From: Chelatococcus sambhunathii
Lineage (GTDB): Bacteria; Pseudomonadota; Alphaproteobacteria; Rhizobiales; Beijerinckiaceae
Length of the DNA stretch: 64,000 nt
NCBI RefSeq assembly: GCF_001418005.1
Contig: NZ_LIOL01000002.1
Span: 366,990 to 430,989 of the forward strand
Direction: 5' to 3'
The notes beneath the pieces were generated by a model. It made no database searches. It saw nothing but the letters and a program-made list of their open reading frames with translations, and was not told where the DNA came from. Shown piece after piece: positions 1 to 7,440 of this stretch; the stretch's first letter is position 1; every line of letters begins with the position of its first letter. Made by a program: the position numbers and the translations under genes.

Positions 1-1718
1 CTCCGACCGGCACCATCGGCCTCGTCATGGATTGCGACACCACCGGCATCGAGCCCGACTTCGCTCTCGTGAAGTTCAAAAAGCTCGCAGGCGGCGGCTA
101 TTTCAAGATCATCAACCGCGCCGTTCCCGACGCCCTGCGCGTTCTCGGCTATTCCGAGGCCGAGATCGCCGAGATCGAGGCCTATGCGGTCGGCCACGGC
201 TCCATTGCCCAGGCGCCCGCCATAAATCACGGCTCCCTGCGTGCCAAGGGCTTCATGGAAGAGAAGATCGCTGCCGTCGAGGCGGGCATGAAGTCGGCCT
301 TCGACATCAAGTTCGTCTTCAACAAGTGGACGCTCGGCGAGGACTTCCTGCGCGACACACTCAAGGTGCCGGCCGAGAAGCTGAGCGATCCGGCTTTCGA
401 GCTTCTGCCGTTCCTCGGCTTCTCCAGGGCCGAGATCGAGGCCGCCAACATCCACGTCTGCGGGGCGATGACGCTCGAAGGCGCGCCGCACCTGAAGGCG
501 GAGCACTATCCGGTCTTCGACTGCGCCAATCCGTGCGGGCGCATCGGCAAGCGCTACCTCTCGGTAGAGAGCCACATCCGCATGATGGCGGCGGCGCAGC
601 CGTTCATCTCGGGCGCCATCTCCAAGACCATCAACATGCCCAACGATGCCACGGTCGAGGACTGCAAGAGCGCCTATCTCCTCTCCTGGCGCCTGGCGCT
701 GAAGGCCAACGCCCTCTACCGCGACGGCTCCAAGCTGTCACAGCCCCTCAATGCTGCCCTCATCGCCGATGAGGACGAGGACGAGGACGATGCGGTCGAG
801 ACGCTCGTCGCCCAGGCTCCGGTGGCGCGAGCGGCTCAGGTGGCCGAAAGGATCGTCGAGAAGGTGATCGAGCGCGTCGAGCGCGTGCGCGAGCGCGAGA
901 AGATGCCCGACCGGCGCACCGGCTATACCCAGAAGGCCATCGTCGGCGGCCACAAGGTCTATCTGCACACCGGCGAATATGCCGACGGTCGCCTCGGAGA
1001 GATCTTCATCGACATGCACAAGGAGGGCGCCGCCTTCCGGGCGATGATGAACAACTTCGCCATCGCCGTGTCGCTCGGCCTGCAGTACGGCGTGCCGCTC
1101 GAGGAATATGTCGAGGCGTTCACCTTCACGCGCTTCGAGCCGGCCGGCTTCGTGCAGGGCAACCAGTCGATCAAGAATGCGACGTCGATCCTCGACTATG
1201 TCTTCCGCGAGCTCGCCATTTCCTATCTCGGCCGCCACGACCTCGCCCACATCGATCCGGGCGAGATCGGCCACGACGTGCTCGGCGGCGGCGTCGCCCA
1301 GGGCAAGGCCCCTGCCCCGCAGGCAACGGCGCCGCAGGTGGTCTCGCGCGGCTTCGTGCGCGGCCGGGCGACGAACTTCCTGTCGATCGCCGGTGGCGGC
1401 GACAGTCGCCCCGCTCCCACTGCCGGCCGTGGCTCCACGGTTGTCGCTCTCGCCTCCGGCGCGACGGCCCTGAAGGGCGAACCCGCCTTCGAGGAGGACG
1501 AGGAAACCGTGGGCGAGGCGCAGATGGCCGAGCTCGGCTTCGCCGCCCCCTCCCAGCCTGCGACGGGCACCGGGCGCTCCCTCGCTGACCGTCGCGCCGA
1601 AGCTCGCATGAAGGGCTACGAGGGCGAAGCCTGCCCCGAATGCGGTAACTTCACGCTCGTCCGCAACGGCACTTGCATGAAATGCGACACGTGCGGCGGC
1701 ACGACGGGTTGCTCGTGA
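1..1718 (+). CDS. nrdJ: Vitamin B12-dependent ribonucleotide reductase, C-terminal part (5' end outside window)
   Basis: Adenosylcobalamin-dependent class II ribonucleotide reductase, which makes deoxyribonucleotides in the cytoplasm. The frame is open from base 3, before the first Met codon at 27, so the gene enters from the left and only about 570 C-terminal residues are visible. The visible part has the typical alphaproteobacterial NrdJ tail: a substrate-barrel segment, a highly acidic linker (EDEDEDD, about residue 250 of the visible part), the conserved [17 protein letters not shown] stretch, and a terminal zinc ribbon with paired CPEC and CMKCDTC cysteines that re-reduces the active site. 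It ends in TGCS, followed by a terminator at 1735. Family assignment is secure; the catalytic cysteines and B12 site lie mostly upstream of the window. Confidence 0.95.
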   Translation, partial: PTGTIGLVMDCDTTGIEPDFALVKFKKLAGGGYFKIINRAVPDALRVLGYSEAEIAEIEAYAVGHGSIAQAPAINHGSLRAKGFMEEKIAAVEAGMKSAFDIKFVFNKWTLGEDFLRDTLKVPAEKLSDPAFELLPFLGFSRAEIEAANIHVCGAMTLEGAPHLKAEHYPVFDCANPCGRIGKRYLSVESHIRMMAAAQPFISGAISKTINMPNDATVEDCKSAYLLSWRLALKANALYRDGSKLSQPLNAALIADEDEDEDDAVETLVAQAPVARAAQVAERIVEKVIERVERVREREKMPDRRTGYTQKAIVGGHKVYLHTGEYADGRLGEIFIDMHKEGAAFRAMMNNFAIAVSLGLQYGVPLEEYVEAFTFTRFEPAGFVQGNQSIKNATSILDYVFRELAISYLGRHDLAHIDPGEIGHDVLGGGVAQGKAPAPQATAPQVVSRGFVRGRATNFLSIAGGGDSRPAPTAGRGSTVVALASGATALKGEPAFEEDEETVGEAQMAELGFAAPSQPATGTGRSLADRRAEARMKGYEGEACPECGNFTLVRNGTCMKCDTCGGTTGCS

Positions 1719-1734
1719 GCGGTGGGTGGTTGGT

Positions 1735-1756
1735 GGAACCCTCGGGGTTCCGTTTT
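1735..1756 (+). terminator. Rho-independent terminator after nrdJ
   Basis: Perfect 7-bp stem GGAACCC / GGGTTCC with a three-base loop, followed by GTTTT, starting 16 bases after the nrdJ stop codon. A second GC-rich hairpin (1781-1789 with 1795-1803, 9 bp, five-base loop) follows without a T run and may back it up. Confidence 0.6.
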
Positions 1757-2080
1757 CGGACCCAAAGTTCCGGATCTGTCGGGGGGCGCGATGAGCGCCC
1801 CCCACGCTGTAAATTTGTCATTCAGATTGCCGCATTGACGCAACAGTCCGCCGCGGTCACATGCGTCGGGGCTGCAACTGTCGGCAGTGGAACCGACCTG
1901 AGACCCTATTTTCCTCCGGCTTGAGAGAGCGTTCTGGTTTTCATTCATCCATAGTGGAGAAACGGCCGTCGCCGCATGGCCCATATGACGATGGGCGGCT
2001 GGTTGGGCGGCAGCGACGCGGGCGACGGCGACGAGGATGACCGTTAACCCAGAATTGCGGCCGGGCCGGTAAAGGCGCTC
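1757..2080. other. Intergenic region between nrdJ and the copper operon
   Basis: No conserved gene is seen. It holds the second hairpin at 1781-1803 and a 24-codon Met/His/acid-rich reading frame (1976-2047, separate entry). The copper-responsive promoter starts directly after it. Confidence 0.4.
1976..2047 (+). CDS. Possible 23-residue Met/His- and Asp-rich peptide
   Basis: ATG at 1976 opens 24 codons ending in TAA. The product would begin MAHMTMGGW and end GDGDEDDR. Met/His spacing at the N-terminus and the acidic tail would suit metal binding, and it lies 34 bases upstream of the CueR-type operator of the copper operon. There is no convincing ribosome binding site at normal distance (GGAGAAACGG is about 15 bases away), so this may be chance. 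Included because it is too short for usual gene finders. Confidence 0.2.
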   Translation: MAHMTMGGWLGGSDAGDGDEDDR

Positions 2081-2111
2081 TTGACCTTCCCATGGTGGGA
2101 AGGCGCAGAGA
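2081..2111 (+). promoter_or_regulatory. CueR/MerR-family copper-responsive promoter
   Basis: A -35 element TTGACC (2081-2086) overlaps the inverted repeat ACCTTCC-N7-GGAAGGC (2084-2104), the classical CueR operator of copA/cueO promoters. The expected -10 sits after the long 19-bp spacer of MerR-type promoters (about 2106-2111) but matches TATAAT poorly. It lies 34 bases before the chosen start of the chaperone gene. No merR/cueR gene is in the window, so the regulator must be elsewhere. Confidence 0.7.
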
Positions 2112-2144
2112 TGGCGCATGGTCCCTGAAACGGAGAGCGAGTCC

Positions 2145-2402
2145 ATGTGCGGGTGCAATGCTCATCAGTCGCAGACAAACGTCGTTCCGCAGCCCGGCCG
2201 TGAGGTCCTGAGCCTGCGGGTGGAGGATATGACGTGCGGCCACTGTGCCGCTGCCATCAGCAAGGCGATCGAGACGGGCCTGCCGGGGACGCAGGTTGCG
2301 GTAGATCCGGCCTCCAAGCTCGTTTCCGTGCGAGGCGGAACAGACATCGCGGCGATCAAGGCGCTCGTGATCAAGGCGGGCTACACCCCGTCCACGGTCT
2401 GA
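2145..2402 (+). CDS. CopZ-like heavy-metal-associated (HMA) copper chaperone
   Basis: Small cytoplasmic metallochaperone of 85 residues. The HMA fold carries the metal-binding motif MTCGHC at about residues 31-36, followed by the usual AISKAIE helix and a GYTP-type C-terminus. The N-terminus adds a second thiol pair (MCGCNAHQ), not part of the core HMA domain. ATG 2145 is preferred over ATG 2118 because GGAGAG at 2132-2137 gives a 7-base spacing and because 2118 would fall at about the transcription start of the CueR-type promoter. First gene of the copper operon; it probably hands Cu(I) to a partner or regulator. Copper specificity is inferred from operator and neighbours. Confidence 0.8.
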   Translation: MCGCNAHQSQTNVVPQPGREVLSLRVEDMTCGHCAAAISKAIETGLPGTQVAVDPASKLVSVRGGTDIAAIKALVIKAGYTPSTV

Positions 2403-2518
2403 GGCAGTCCTTGCCCGGTCGCGAGCCTCGCACGTCTCCGCCGCCTCAATCCTGATATGCTGTGGCGACCGCGTCACCGCCGCCAGAATTCCGGTCGGAC
2501 GAAGTGTCCAGCCTTGCC

Positions 2519-2983
2519 ATGACCAAGATCGCACTTATCGTTCATCCGATGCTGCAAGCATTTCGCAGATTGGTGATCCTCATCGCCGCCCTCGCCTTCT
2601 CGGCGACGAGCGTCGGCTGGGGCTATGCCAATACGCCCGGACAAATGCCTGCAGCAGGAGGCGCTGTGGCGGAGACGCCGCGGCATGCGCACGTTCATCA
2701 CGGCCATGGCCAGGATGCCGACAGCGATCACGGCCCGGCCGCCGGCCAGGCCTGCCCCGCCACGAACGATGGCTCGTGCAAATCCGAGAGGCACCAGGGC
2801 GCTGGCATGAACTGCTGCGCCTTCGCCTGTCATCTCGCCATACCGTCGGCCGTTTGCACGTCGTCTCCGCACAGGATCGTCGGCGCCACCGAGCCGGCCT
2901 TCTTTCGCGTCGGCATCAAGGAAGCCCTCGCGGCACGCCTCGAGCGGCCGCCGCGATCGGGCAGCGCGCAAGCGTCGGCCTGA
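2519..2983 (+). CDS. Secreted Cys/His-rich protein, probable periplasmic metal binder
   Basis: About 154 residues, beginning with an N-terminal hydrophobic segment (QAFRRLVILIAALAFSATSVGWGYA) that looks like a signal peptide. The mature part has a His-rich stretch (HAHVHHGHGQDADSDHG) and a cysteine cluster (CPATNDGSCK, NCCAFACH). This resembles small CopL/DUF2946-like proteins found beside copper operons, but I cannot assign a named family. No convincing ribosome binding site marks the start: ATG 2519 or ATG 2549 (directly before the signal peptide) are both possible, as is GTG 2462. It follows the chaperone gene by 116 bases in the same direction. Role in copper binding is inferred from composition and context. 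Confidence 0.6.
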   Translation: MTKIALIVHPMLQAFRRLVILIAALAFSATSVGWGYANTPGQMPAAGGAVAETPRHAHVHHGHGQDADSDHGPAAGQACPATNDGSCKSERHQGAGMNCCAFACHLAIPSAVCTSSPHRIVGATEPAFFRVGIKEALAARLERPPRSGSAQASA

Positions 2984-3143
2984 TTCCGGCACCGGACCAC
3001 AAGCGGTCCACCACATTCCCCGGATCCTGGCCGACCTCTTTCGCCGGTAGCCGTGTCACGTGCTGTCGTTGAGCGAGTGGTTCGTGGCGCGCCCGCGCCA
3101 CCCGCGCCACCCGCGCCCTCGTCGGCCTGTCCGAGGTCCAATC

Positions 3144-3362
3144 ATGAAAGCCTTTTTTGCGACGGCTTGCGCCGTCCTCCTGTCCGCATGTTCCGGCCCC
3201 CCTCCCATCACGGCGGGTGCCGATCCGGCCGATCCCGGCGCGCGGGTGCCGCCCCTGCGCTACGTGCCGGTGACGGCCGGCACGGCCGATTACCAGCCCG
3301 TCGCACCCCGGGCGTGGTCCAGGAGCAACGAGAGCGTCGCTCCCCGCGGGAGGAGCGAATGA
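3144..3362 (+). CDS. Small lipoprotein of the copper operon
   Basis: A 72-residue protein. MKAFFATACAVLLSACSG is a type II signal peptide with lipobox LSAC, so the mature protein is lipid-anchored at Cys16. The rest is short, Pro-rich and has no recognisable domain. ATG 3144 has GAGG about 8 bases upstream; the longer frame back to 3060 lacks a signal. Its stop overlaps the start of the TolC-like gene (ATGA at 3359-3362), so the two are translationally coupled. Function unknown. Confidence 0.65.
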   Translation: MKAFFATACAVLLSACSGPPPITAGADPADPGARVPPLRYVPVTAGTADYQPVAPRAWSRSNESVAPRGRSE

Positions 3363-4810
3363 CGTCAGTAGCCCAACCCGATCCTGCCGTGCCGATGAAG
3401 CGCCTCGCCGCGGCCGGCGCGCTCGCCTTCGCCCTCGGCGGCTGCGCCGCCTTCACGCCAGACGGCGGCATGGGGCCTGTCGCGGCGCGGGTCTCCGCCG
3501 ACCTCGGCAAGGACACGATCAAGATTGCCTCCGCAGCCGATGCCGCAGCGGCGCAGCAACGCGTCAAGGCACTGCTCGCCCGGCCGCTGACGGCAGATGG
3601 CGCCGTGCAGGTCGCGCTTCTCAACAACCGTGGCCTGCAGGCGGCGTACAATACTCTCGGCATCTCGGAAGCGGCCTTCGTTCAGGCGAGCCTGCCGCCG
3701 AACCCCGTCATCGGCATCGAGCGCCTGTCGACGGGCGGCGAACTCGAGATCGAACGGCGCCTCGTCGCCAATATCCTCGCGCTTCTCACGCTGCCGGCGC
3801 GCAGCGACATCGCGAAGACCCAGTTCGAGGCAGCCCGGCAGCGGGCCATCGAGGCGACCTTCCGCATGGCGGCAGAGACGCGGCGGGCCTATTATCGCAC
3901 TGTCGCGGCGCGGCAGACGGTCGCTTTCCTCGACGAGGCCCGCACCTCGGCCGACGCCGCCGCCGACCTCACCCGCAAGCTCGGCGAGACGGGCGCCGCC
4001 AACAAGCTCGACCAGGCCCGGGCCGGCGCCTTCTACGCGGAGATATCAAACCAGCTGGCCGAGGCGCGCCTCGCGGCGGCGACCCAGCGCGAAGCTCTGA
4101 CGCGCCAACTCGGCCTCTGGGGCGCGGACATCAACTACAGGCTGCCGGGGCAACTGCCGCCCCTGCCGCGGCTGAGGACGGCGAGACAGGTCGAGGAGGA
4201 GGCGGTGCGCCGGCGCGTCGACCTCATCGCGGCCCGCCTCGAGCTCGAGGCCATGGCGAAGGGCCTCGGGCTGAGCGAGGCGACGCGCTTCGTTTCCATG
4301 CTCGATGGCAGCCTGCGGCGGAACTACGAGCGCGTCACCGAGGACGGGCACAAGGAGAAGGCCTACCCGAAGGGCTTCGAGCTCGAGATCGAGATCCCCA
4401 TCTTCGACCTCGGCGAGGTGAAGGTGCGGCAGGCGCGCGAGACCTACATGCAGGCGGTCAACCGCCTGCTGGAGAAGGCCGTCAACGTGCGGTCCGAGGC
4501 GCGCGAGGCCTATCTCGCCTATCGCGGCCGCCACGACATCGCCCGCCAGTATCAGAGCCGCATCCTGCCCCTGCGCAAGACGGTCAGCGAGGAGGCGCTG
4601 CTGCAATACAACGGCATGCTCATCGACGTCTTCGAGCTCTTGACGACCGTGCGCGAGAGCATCGCCAGCAACGTCGCGGCGATCGGCGCCAGGCGCGACT
4701 TCTTCCTCGCATCGGTCGATTTCGACACCGCCATCATTGGCGGCGGCGCCTCCGGCGGAGCCGGAGAAGGCCCCGTCGCGCTTGCGGCCGCCGAGGCCGG
4801 CGAACACTGA
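3359..4810 (+). CDS. TolC/CusC-like outer-membrane efflux lipoprotein
   Basis: Outer-membrane channel of the OEP family, 483 residues. After a lipoprotein signal (LALGGC-type lipobox, Cys around residue 30) come the two alpha-helical hairpin repeats of TolC proteins, including the family-typical LLNNRGLQAAYN segment early on and a second helical repeat around residues 330-440. ATG 3359 has GGAGG a few bases upstream and overlaps the previous gene by 4 bases. There is no RND pump or membrane fusion protein here. In this operon type (multicopper oxidase plus OEP) it probably helps move copper or oxidase products across the outer membrane. Partner identity is inference. Confidence 0.85.
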   Translation: MTSVAQPDPAVPMKRLAAAGALAFALGGCAAFTPDGGMGPVAARVSADLGKDTIKIASAADAAAAQQRVKALLARPLTADGAVQVALLNNRGLQAAYNTLGISEAAFVQASLPPNPVIGIERLSTGGELEIERRLVANILALLTLPARSDIAKTQFEAARQRAIEATFRMAAETRRAYYRTVAARQTVAFLDEARTSADAAADLTRKLGETGAANKLDQARAGAFYAEISNQLAEARLAAATQREALTRQLGLWGADINYRLPGQLPPLPRLRTARQVEEEAVRRRVDLIAARLELEAMAKGLGLSEATRFVSMLDGSLRRNYERVTEDGHKEKAYPKGFELEIEIPIFDLGEVKVRQARETYMQAVNRLLEKAVNVRSEAREAYLAYRGRHDIARQYQSRILPLRKTVSEEALLQYNGMLIDVFELLTTVRESIASNVAAIGARRDFFLASVDFDTAIIGGGASGGAGEGPVALAAAEAGEH

Positions 4811-4824
4811 GAAAGGCAAAGCTC

Positions 4825-6210
4825 ATGACGGTTTCCCGTCGATCGTTCCTCGGTGCCTCGGCCGCGCTCGTCAGCGCCGGTGCCGTCTCCGGCCGCGCCG
4901 CGGCCGCCTCCATCCCCGAGGCTCCCACCATGAAGGAGGCGGTGACGCAGCCGCCGCTCGTGCCGACGACCGGCCCGGACTACCAGCCGGTCGTCACGCT
5001 CAACGGCTGGACGCTGCCCTGGCGCATGAACGGCGAGTGGAAGGAGTTCCATCTCGTCGCCGAGCCCGTCGTGCGCGAGCTCGCGCCGGGCATGGTGGCG
5101 CATCTGTGGGGGTACAACGGCCAGTCGCCCGGGCCGACTATCGAGGCGGTGGAAGGCGACAAGGTGCGCATCTTCGTCACCAACAGGCTGCCCGAGCACA
5201 CCACGATCCACTGGCACGGACAGATCCTGCCCAACGGCATGGACGGCGTCGGCGGGCTGACGCAGCCGCACATCAAGCCGGGCAAGACCTTCGTCTACGA
5301 GTTCGTGCTGACGAAGAGCGGCACCTTCATGTACCACCCGCATGCCGACGAGATGGTGCAGATGGCCATGGGCCTGATGGGCTTCTTCGTCGTCCACCCG
5401 CGGGATCCCGCCTTCCGCCGCGTTGACCGCGACTTCGTCTTCCTCATGTCCGCCTACGACATCGAGCCGGGCGCCTATGTGCCGAAGGTGGCGGAGATGA
5501 CCGACTTCAATCTCTGGACCTGGAACAGCCGCGTCTTCCCCGGCATCGACCACATCGTGGCGGCCAAGGGCGACAAGGTGCGCATCCGCTTCGGCAATCT
5601 CACCATGACCAACCACCCGATCCACATGCACGGCTACGACTTCAAGGTCTCGTGCACGGACGGCGGCTGGGTGCCGGAGGAAGCCGCCTGGCCGGAGGTG
5701 ACCATCGACTGCGCGGTGGGCCAGATGCGCGCCTTCGATTTCGTCGCCGACAAGGAGGGCGACTGGGCCATCCACTGCCACAAGTCGCACCACACCATGA
5801 ATGCCATGGGCCACGACCTCAGGACCTTCATCGGCGTCGACAAGAGGGAGGTGGCGAAGAAGATCAGGAAGCTCGTGCCCGACTACATGCCCATGGGCAC
5901 GGCCGGCATGGCGGACATGGGCGAGATGGAGATGCCGCTGCCCGACAACACGCTGCCGATGATGACGGGCTTCGCCCAGTTCGGCGCCGTCGAGATGGGC
6001 GGCATGTTCTCGGTGGTGAAGGTGCGCGAGGGGCTGGCGCGCGATGACTACAAGGACCCGGGCTGGTTCGAGCACCCGCCCGGCACCGTCGCCTACGAAT
6101 GGACGGGCGCGCCGCCCGGTGCCGAGCGCGCCACACCCGCACCGACAGAAGGCGCTGCCGAATTCCGGGCCGTGAAGCCCGGCGGCGCATCCTCCCACGG
6201 CAACCACTGA
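4825..6210 (+). CDS. Tat-exported multicopper oxidase (copper resistance)
   Basis: Laccase-like oxidase of 461 residues. A twin-arginine signal (SRRSFLGASAAL, residues 4-15) sends the folded protein to the periplasm. Copper-site motifs are complete: HWHG (129-132), HPH (171-173), NHPIHMHG (263-270) and HCHKSHH with Met328 (317-328), giving the type 1 and trinuclear centres. A Met-rich stretch (MGTAGMADMGEMEM, about 350-370) before the C-terminus is typical of cuprous oxidases and could collect Cu(I). Likely role: oxidation of Cu(I) to less toxic Cu(II). It lies 14 bases after the TolC-like gene with AAAGG as ribosome binding site. Substrate preference is inferred. Confidence 0.92.
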   Translation: MTVSRRSFLGASAALVSAGAVSGRAAAASIPEAPTMKEAVTQPPLVPTTGPDYQPVVTLNGWTLPWRMNGEWKEFHLVAEPVVRELAPGMVAHLWGYNGQSPGPTIEAVEGDKVRIFVTNRLPEHTTIHWHGQILPNGMDGVGGLTQPHIKPGKTFVYEFVLTKSGTFMYHPHADEMVQMAMGLMGFFVVHPRDPAFRRVDRDFVFLMSAYDIEPGAYVPKVAEMTDFNLWTWNSRVFPGIDHIVAAKGDKVRIRFGNLTMTNHPIHMHGYDFKVSCTDGGWVPEEAAWPEVTIDCAVGQMRAFDFVADKEGDWAIHCHKSHHTMNAMGHDLRTFIGVDKREVAKKIRKLVPDYMPMGTAGMADMGEMEMPLPDNTLPMMTGFAQFGAVEMGGMFSVVKVREGLARDDYKDPGWFEHPPGTVAYEWTGAPPGAERATPAPTEGAAEFRAVKPGGASSHGNH

Positions 6211-6236
6211 CCCCGATCATCGACCCCGGAGCAGAC

Positions 6237-6707
6237 ATGAAGATCCAGACGATCCTTGCCGCCCTTGCGGCCCTTTGCATACCGGCCGCGGCGCTCGCCG
6301 ACGCCGGCCATTCCCGTGGCGACGAGCGCGCCTACGGCCAGCCGGGCGATCCGAAGAAGCCCGCCCGTATCGTGCAGGTGACAATGCGCGAAGCTGACGG
6401 CCGCATGGAGTTCGTGCCCCGCACCATCGAGGTGCGCAAGGGCGAGCAGGTGAAGTTCGTGCTGCGCAACAACGGCGCGATCGACCACGAGATCGTCGTC
6501 GCGACGCTCGCGGAAAACCTCAAGCATGCCGAGGAGATGCGCAAGAACCCTGACATGGAGCACGAGGATCCCAATGCCCGGCGTCTCGCCCCCAGGAAGA
6601 CCGGCGAGATGGTGTGGAAGTTCACCAAGGCGGGCGAATTCGACTTCTCCTGCCTCATTCCCGGCCACCGCGAAGCCGGCATGACCGGCAAGATCATCGT
6701 CAAGTGA
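6237..6707 (+). CDS. Periplasmic cupredoxin-domain protein
   Basis: A Sec signal peptide (MKIQTILAALAALCIPAAALA) precedes a single plastocyanin/azurin-like domain, 156 residues in all. Type 1 copper ligands are visible: His in AIDHEI (around residue 84), Cys in FSCLIPGH with the following His (around 140-145), and Met in EAGMTG. It probably binds copper as an electron carrier or sink beside the multicopper oxidase. ATG 6237 follows the oxidase stop by 26 bases with GGAG upstream. Similar proteins (CopI-like) occur in many proteobacterial copper operons; that it is the partner of the oxidase is inference. Confidence 0.88.
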   Translation: MKIQTILAALAALCIPAAALADAGHSRGDERAYGQPGDPKKPARIVQVTMREADGRMEFVPRTIEVRKGEQVKFVLRNNGAIDHEIVVATLAENLKHAEEMRKNPDMEHEDPNARRLAPRKTGEMVWKFTKAGEFDFSCLIPGHREAGMTGKIIVK

Positions 6708-6724
6708 CGAGAACCGAAGGAAGG

Positions 6725-7030
6725 ATGACAAGGATGCGCAAATTCGCGATCGCCATAATCCCGTTTCTGTCCCTGTCCCTCGCCCCTGTCCTCGCGCTGG
6801 CGCAGGCTGCCCCTGTCGACGGTCAGGTGACGAAGATCGACCCGGCGCAGAACAAGGTCACCCTCAAGCACGGCCCGATCAAGAACCTCGACATGGATGC
6901 CATGACCATGGTCTTCGTGGTGGCCGACCCCGCCATGCTCAAGACCGTCAAGGTCGGCGACAAGGTCCGGTTCGAGGCCGACCGCATCAATGGCCGCATC
7001 ACCGTCACGAAGATCGAACAGGCGAAGTGA
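6725..7030 (+). CDS. CusF-like periplasmic copper-binding protein
   Basis: Signal peptide (to about residue 26) followed by the small CusF/YdeI beta-barrel, 101 residues. The Cu(I)-binding set is recognisable in KHGPI and DMDAMTM: one His and two Met. The Trp that caps Cu(I) in E. coli CusF (sequence WPEMTM) is replaced by Met here (MDAMTM). ATG 6725 has AAGG just upstream. Last gene of the operon, followed by a hairpin terminator. Probably shuttles periplasmic Cu(I); its partner is not in the window. Confidence 0.85.
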   Translation: MTRMRKFAIAIIPFLSLSLAPVLALAQAAPVDGQVTKIDPAQNKVTLKHGPIKNLDMDAMTMVFVVADPAMLKTVKVGDKVRFEADRINGRITVTKIEQAK

Positions 7031-7040
7031 CCGCGCCATC

Positions 7041-7065
7041 AGGGGCGCTACCGGCGCGCCCCTTT
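7041..7065 (+). terminator. Putative terminator of the copper operon
   Basis: Perfect 8-bp stem AGGGGCGC / GCGCCCCT with a seven-base loop, directly followed by a short T run (7063-7065), 10 bases after the CusF-like stop codon. Confidence 0.5.
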
Positions 7066-7440
7066 CCGCGGCGAAGACGTCGTCGAGCGGATGCCGGGCG
7101 AGTGGTGTCTTTCGAGTGATCCCGAGTCGCGGGCGGCGCGACGCCTTGCGCAGTTTCAATCCGGCCGGCGAACGCTGATGGTCGCGCGTTCCCGACCGAG
7201 GCGGGGCTGGCATGGCCGCAATCGAATCCGGAGCCCCTCGTTAGTGCTCAGGCCATAGGCCATGGGTGCATCTTAAGGAGTAAACGGCACACAGATGCGC
7301 AGGAAATGTTTGAATTGGTCATACCAATCATTCCGTTGTAAAGTAGAGTTATTTTCGAACGAAAGCGACAGCATATATTTGTATTGCCTTCCATGTAACC
7401 TTCGGAAATCCTGCGCTGCCACACCGCACAGGAGGCTGCC
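7066..7440. other. Intergenic region upstream of the RTX gene
   Basis: No gene seen. The right half (about 7300-7400) is much richer in A+T than its surroundings and contains TATATT at 7374-7379, a possible -10 element, but no good -35 at 17 bases. The ribosome binding site AGGAGG of the next gene lies at its end. Confidence 0.4.

Noticed and set aside
1781-1803. GC-rich hairpin as a second nrdJ terminator
   Set aside because: No T run; the hairpin at 1735-1756 is the better candidate.
738-1805. Long - strand open frame opposite nrdJ
   Set aside because: Shadow of the GC-rich nrdJ coding frame; the residue pattern is low-complexity and has no start signal.
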